From NCBI GenBank assembly GCA_023264435.1, contig JAHFMK010000032.1, positions 1 through 6,227 on the forward strand: a DNA stretch of 6,227 nucleotides, given 5' to 3'. The notes under the pieces were generated by a model, which was given only the letters and a program-made list of their open reading frames with translations, had not been told where the DNA came from and did no database searches. This document shows positions 4,354 to 6,227 of the stretch, in pieces; positions within the stretch are counted from its first letter, which is position 1, and every line of letters begins with the position of its first letter. A program made the position numbers and the translations under genes. Source of the DNA: Candidatus Kaiserbacteria bacterium. Lineage in GTDB: Bacteria > Patescibacteriota > Minisyncoccia > Phycocordibacterales > UBA918.

Positions 4354-5451
4354 ATGGCATTTGATCTTTCAACATTAAAAACATTATTCAAAGCACAAAC
4401 TATTATCGCTTCTGATGCAGAAGTTTTTTTGGGAGTTGATATAGGTGCGTCATCAATTAAGGTGGTGCAGATAAAAAATGTTCGTAATGTGCCAACACTT
4501 GAAACATATGGTGAATTACAGCTCGGTCCATATGAGGGTGTCGATATTGGGAGGGGGACCCATCTTCCGCAAAATAAATTAGTAGAAGCACTTGTTGATA
4601 TCCTGCGTGAATCAGGTGCGACAGGAAAACAAGTTGGATACGCATTTTCATATAATGCAAGTTTTACCAACACCATAATAATTCCTACGCTTGACCAAAA
4701 ACAAATACCCCCCATGCTTCCAGTTGAGGCACGGAAATATATTCCTATATCACTCTCAAAGGTGACACTTGATTGGGTTGCACTTGGCACTGATGAGAAG
4801 GAAAAAAATTCAAAAATTTTACTTACGGCAGTGTATAACGAAGCTATTGAAAAGTATGAGTCAATTATGAAAGGTGTTGGTTTGACTACTATCGCACGTG
4901 AAATAGAAATTTTTAGTACAATACGTTCAGTAATATCTCCTCGTGATGAGGTTGTGGTGATACTTGATTGGGGAGCATCATCAACACGATTATATATCAT
5001 TGATAAAGGTGTGGTTCGAAAAACACACAGCGTACTTATCTCGGGCACTGAGCTCACAAATATACTTGCAAAAAATCTTAAAATTGATTTTGCAGTAGCA
5101 GAAGAAGCAAAACGTACATATGGGCTTGCGGGGAATAGCAATGAAATACGTATACAAAAATTACTTATACAGGGAATTGAGCGTGGACTCCATGAACTCA
5201 ATACGGTTATCACTCGGTACGAACGAGATGAGAAAGTGACTGTGAGTAAAATTATTTTTAGTGGAGGAGGATCGCTCCTTAATGGTTTGGATACCTATGT
5301 AGAAGACATGTTTTCTCACTCAGTAGAAAAAGCTAATCCATTTAGTAAAGTTGCGTATCCCGCATTTCTTGAAGACATACTAATTGTTGCAGGACCATCA
5401 TTTTCCGTTGCAATAGGTACCGCACTTCGTGCGCTTCAAAATACTCAATAA
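4354..5451 (+). CDS. pilM: Type IV pilus assembly protein PilM (actin-like ATPase)
   Basis: The product has 365 residues and opens with a short amphipathic leader followed by FLGVDIGASSIKVVQI (25-40), the phosphate-1 loop of the actin/FtsA/PilM superfamily. VVVILDWGASSTRLYIID (200-217) is phosphate-2, and IIFSGGGSLLNGLDTYVEDM (300-319) is the adenosine loop. The length matches the PilM family (about 350). PilM is a cytoplasmic protein that binds ATP and the cytoplasmic N-terminus of PilN, forming the ring of the inner-membrane alignment complex of type IV pili. The start ATG 4354 is supported by AGGAG nine bases upstream. The next gene encodes a PilN-like protein, the expected partner. No anomalies are seen. 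In Patescibacteria type IV pili are thought to serve host attachment, motility and DNA uptake. Confidence 0.95.
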   Translation: MAFDLSTLKTLFKAQTIIASDAEVFLGVDIGASSIKVVQIKNVRNVPTLETYGELQLGPYEGVDIGRGTHLPQNKLVEALVDILRESGATGKQVGYAFSYNASFTNTIIIPTLDQKQIPPMLPVEARKYIPISLSKVTLDWVALGTDEKEKNSKILLTAVYNEAIEKYESIMKGVGLTTIAREIEIFSTIRSVISPRDEVVVILDWGASSTRLYIIDKGVVRKTHSVLISGTELTNILAKNLKIDFAVAEEAKRTYGLAGNSNEIRIQKLLIQGIERGLHELNTVITRYERDEKVTVSKIIFSGGGSLLNGLDTYVEDMFSHSVEKANPFSKVAYPAFLEDILIVAGPSFSVAIGTALRALQNTQ

Positions 5452-5495
5452 CCACTGTCCACAGTACAGTCATGTAGATTTCGCATATAAGTATA

Positions 5496-5501
5496 TATAA
5501 T
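5496..5501 (+). promoter_or_regulatory. Candidate -10 box for a leaderless pilN-like mRNA
   Basis: A perfect TATAAT ends seven bases before ATG 5509, so transcription would begin at or next to the start codon. No Shine-Dalgarno sequence precedes this ATG. The -35 region (about 5473-5478, TGTAGA) is weak, and the surrounding ATATAT run makes a chance match possible. Read-through from pilM is an equally likely source of the message. Confidence 0.35.
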
Positions 5502-5508
5502 ATATGCA

Positions 5509-6227
5509 ATGCCATATATACCACGTTCTTCAATAGCACCTTCAGGTTCAATTCCTAAAATCGTAAAAAAGAAACACACTTTTCGAGTGTTTGGATTTAT
5601 TGGAACAATAATGATTCTAGGATCTCTCGCGAGTGTCGTGTTTTCGTTTTTATATAAATATTACGCATTCAGTGAGTTGAATAATGCTCGTCAAGAATTG
5701 ATTAACAGTAGTTCTGTTGATGTAACAAGTAATATTGATGAACTGATTAAATTTGACAATAAACTAAGTTTTGCACAATTACTCATCGAAAATCATCTTG
5801 CACCGACAAAGATATTTAAAACTATGGAAGCGTCCACTAAGGGTACGGTACAGTTTTTAACATTAGAATATTCATATGATCCAGGATTTCAAGCATTACT
5901 TGAACTTGAAGGTGCTACAAAAGAGCTTACTTCTGTCGCCTTGCAAAATATTGCGTTCATGAAAGATGATATTTTCAATGAATATGCAATACAGGAAATC
6001 AATTCTACAGTAGATGTACTTTCTGAAATTCCTGATACAACAAAAAAGGAGACTAATAAATACCCCGTTAGTTTTAGTGTAAAGGGAGAAATCAAAAAAG
6101 AATCATTTGCATATACAGGTGTGGATAATCTTGAGAATACAAAAACTAATGCAACTGGTAATGTTATTGATGGTGGTGATACATCCGACCAAAAAATATC
6201 AAGTCCTGATGCTGATATTTTAAATGC
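5509..6227 (+). CDS. PilN-like type IV pilus inner-membrane protein, 3' end outside window
   Basis: ATG 5509 opens a frame that runs off the window, with 239 residues visible. A short basic cytoplasmic N-terminus (KIVKKKHTFR) precedes one transmembrane helix (about residues 28-49, ending VVFSFLYKYY). A helical stretch, HLAPTKIFKTMEASTKGTVQ (96-115) and FQALLELEGATKEL (127-140) follow. Then come a helix (SVALQNIAFMKDDIF) and strand VSFSVKGEI (187-195). This is the plan of PilN (fimbrial assembly family): 'H..ps.if..La..tP..v.l..l', 'l.l.G.a.s...v..fl..l', 'F.l...i'. The N-terminus lacks an obvious PilN 'INLLP' box for binding PilM; MPYIPRSSIAPSG stands there instead. Beyond residue 200 it turns into a Ser/Thr/Asp/Gly-rich, apparently disordered tail not seen in short PilN proteins, so a longer or fused product is likely. 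It lies 57 bases after pilM. Confidence 0.75.
   Translation, partial: MPYIPRSSIAPSGSIPKIVKKKHTFRVFGFIGTIMILGSLASVVFSFLYKYYAFSELNNARQELINSSSVDVTSNIDELIKFDNKLSFAQLLIENHLAPTKIFKTMEASTKGTVQFLTLEYSYDPGFQALLELEGATKELTSVALQNIAFMKDDIFNEYAIQEINSTVDVLSEIPDTTKKETNKYPVSFSVKGEIKKESFAYTGVDNLENTKTNATGNVIDGGDTSDQKISSPDADILN

Noticed and set aside
4275..5213. A 312-codon minus-strand frame opposite pilM
   Set aside because: It is the antisense shadow of pilM: serine/isoleucine-rich, no recognisable domain, and pilM itself is unambiguous.

Overview
The window looks like a piece of a Patescibacteria/CPR (Parcubacteria-type) genome. The grounds are an AT-rich sequence, few Shine-Dalgarno sites, a ComF protein without its zinc-finger cysteines, a pilM-pilN type IV pilus locus, and an uncharacterised left-edge protein that resembles proteins I recall from Parcubacteria. 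No phylogenetic marker is present, so this is inference.

Left (1-627): the 3' part of a secreted/surface-type protein of unknown function, closed by a strong intrinsic terminator. Graveyard (about 630-1600): a decayed IS30-family transposase on the minus strand (internal deletion, frameshift, missing N-terminus) directly abuts a frameshifted fragment of a glutathione S-transferase C-terminal domain on the plus strand. After that come about 260 bases without a gene, holding a perfect 22-bp inverted repeat and a smaller hairpin.

Middle (1604-3494): a tight plus-strand cluster. It contains a three-helix membrane protein, a very small protein whose membrane-spanning tail is reached only by a -1 frame change at an A_AAA_AAG heptamer, and a stand-alone FAD/NAD(P)H ferredoxin-reductase-like protein. 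A short coding-like stretch and a protein whose C-terminal half resembles CdiI_2-type immunity proteins follow. A symmetrical terminator closes the block.

Right (3519-6227): tRNA-Ser(GCU) on the minus strand, a GC-rich 18-bp hairpin, comF on the minus strand, and divergently from it pilM followed by a PilN-like gene that runs off the window. This part is housekeeping/competence-pilus machinery: PilM (cytoplasmic actin-like) and PilN (inner-membrane) form the alignment platform of the type IV pilus, and ComF is linked to natural transformation.

The most interesting points are the slippery heptamer in the small membrane-protein gene, the orphan CdiI-like immunity protein, and the IS30/GST scar. 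Two of the frame breaks sit in A-runs one base too short, so consensus errors must be excluded before any is read as biology.
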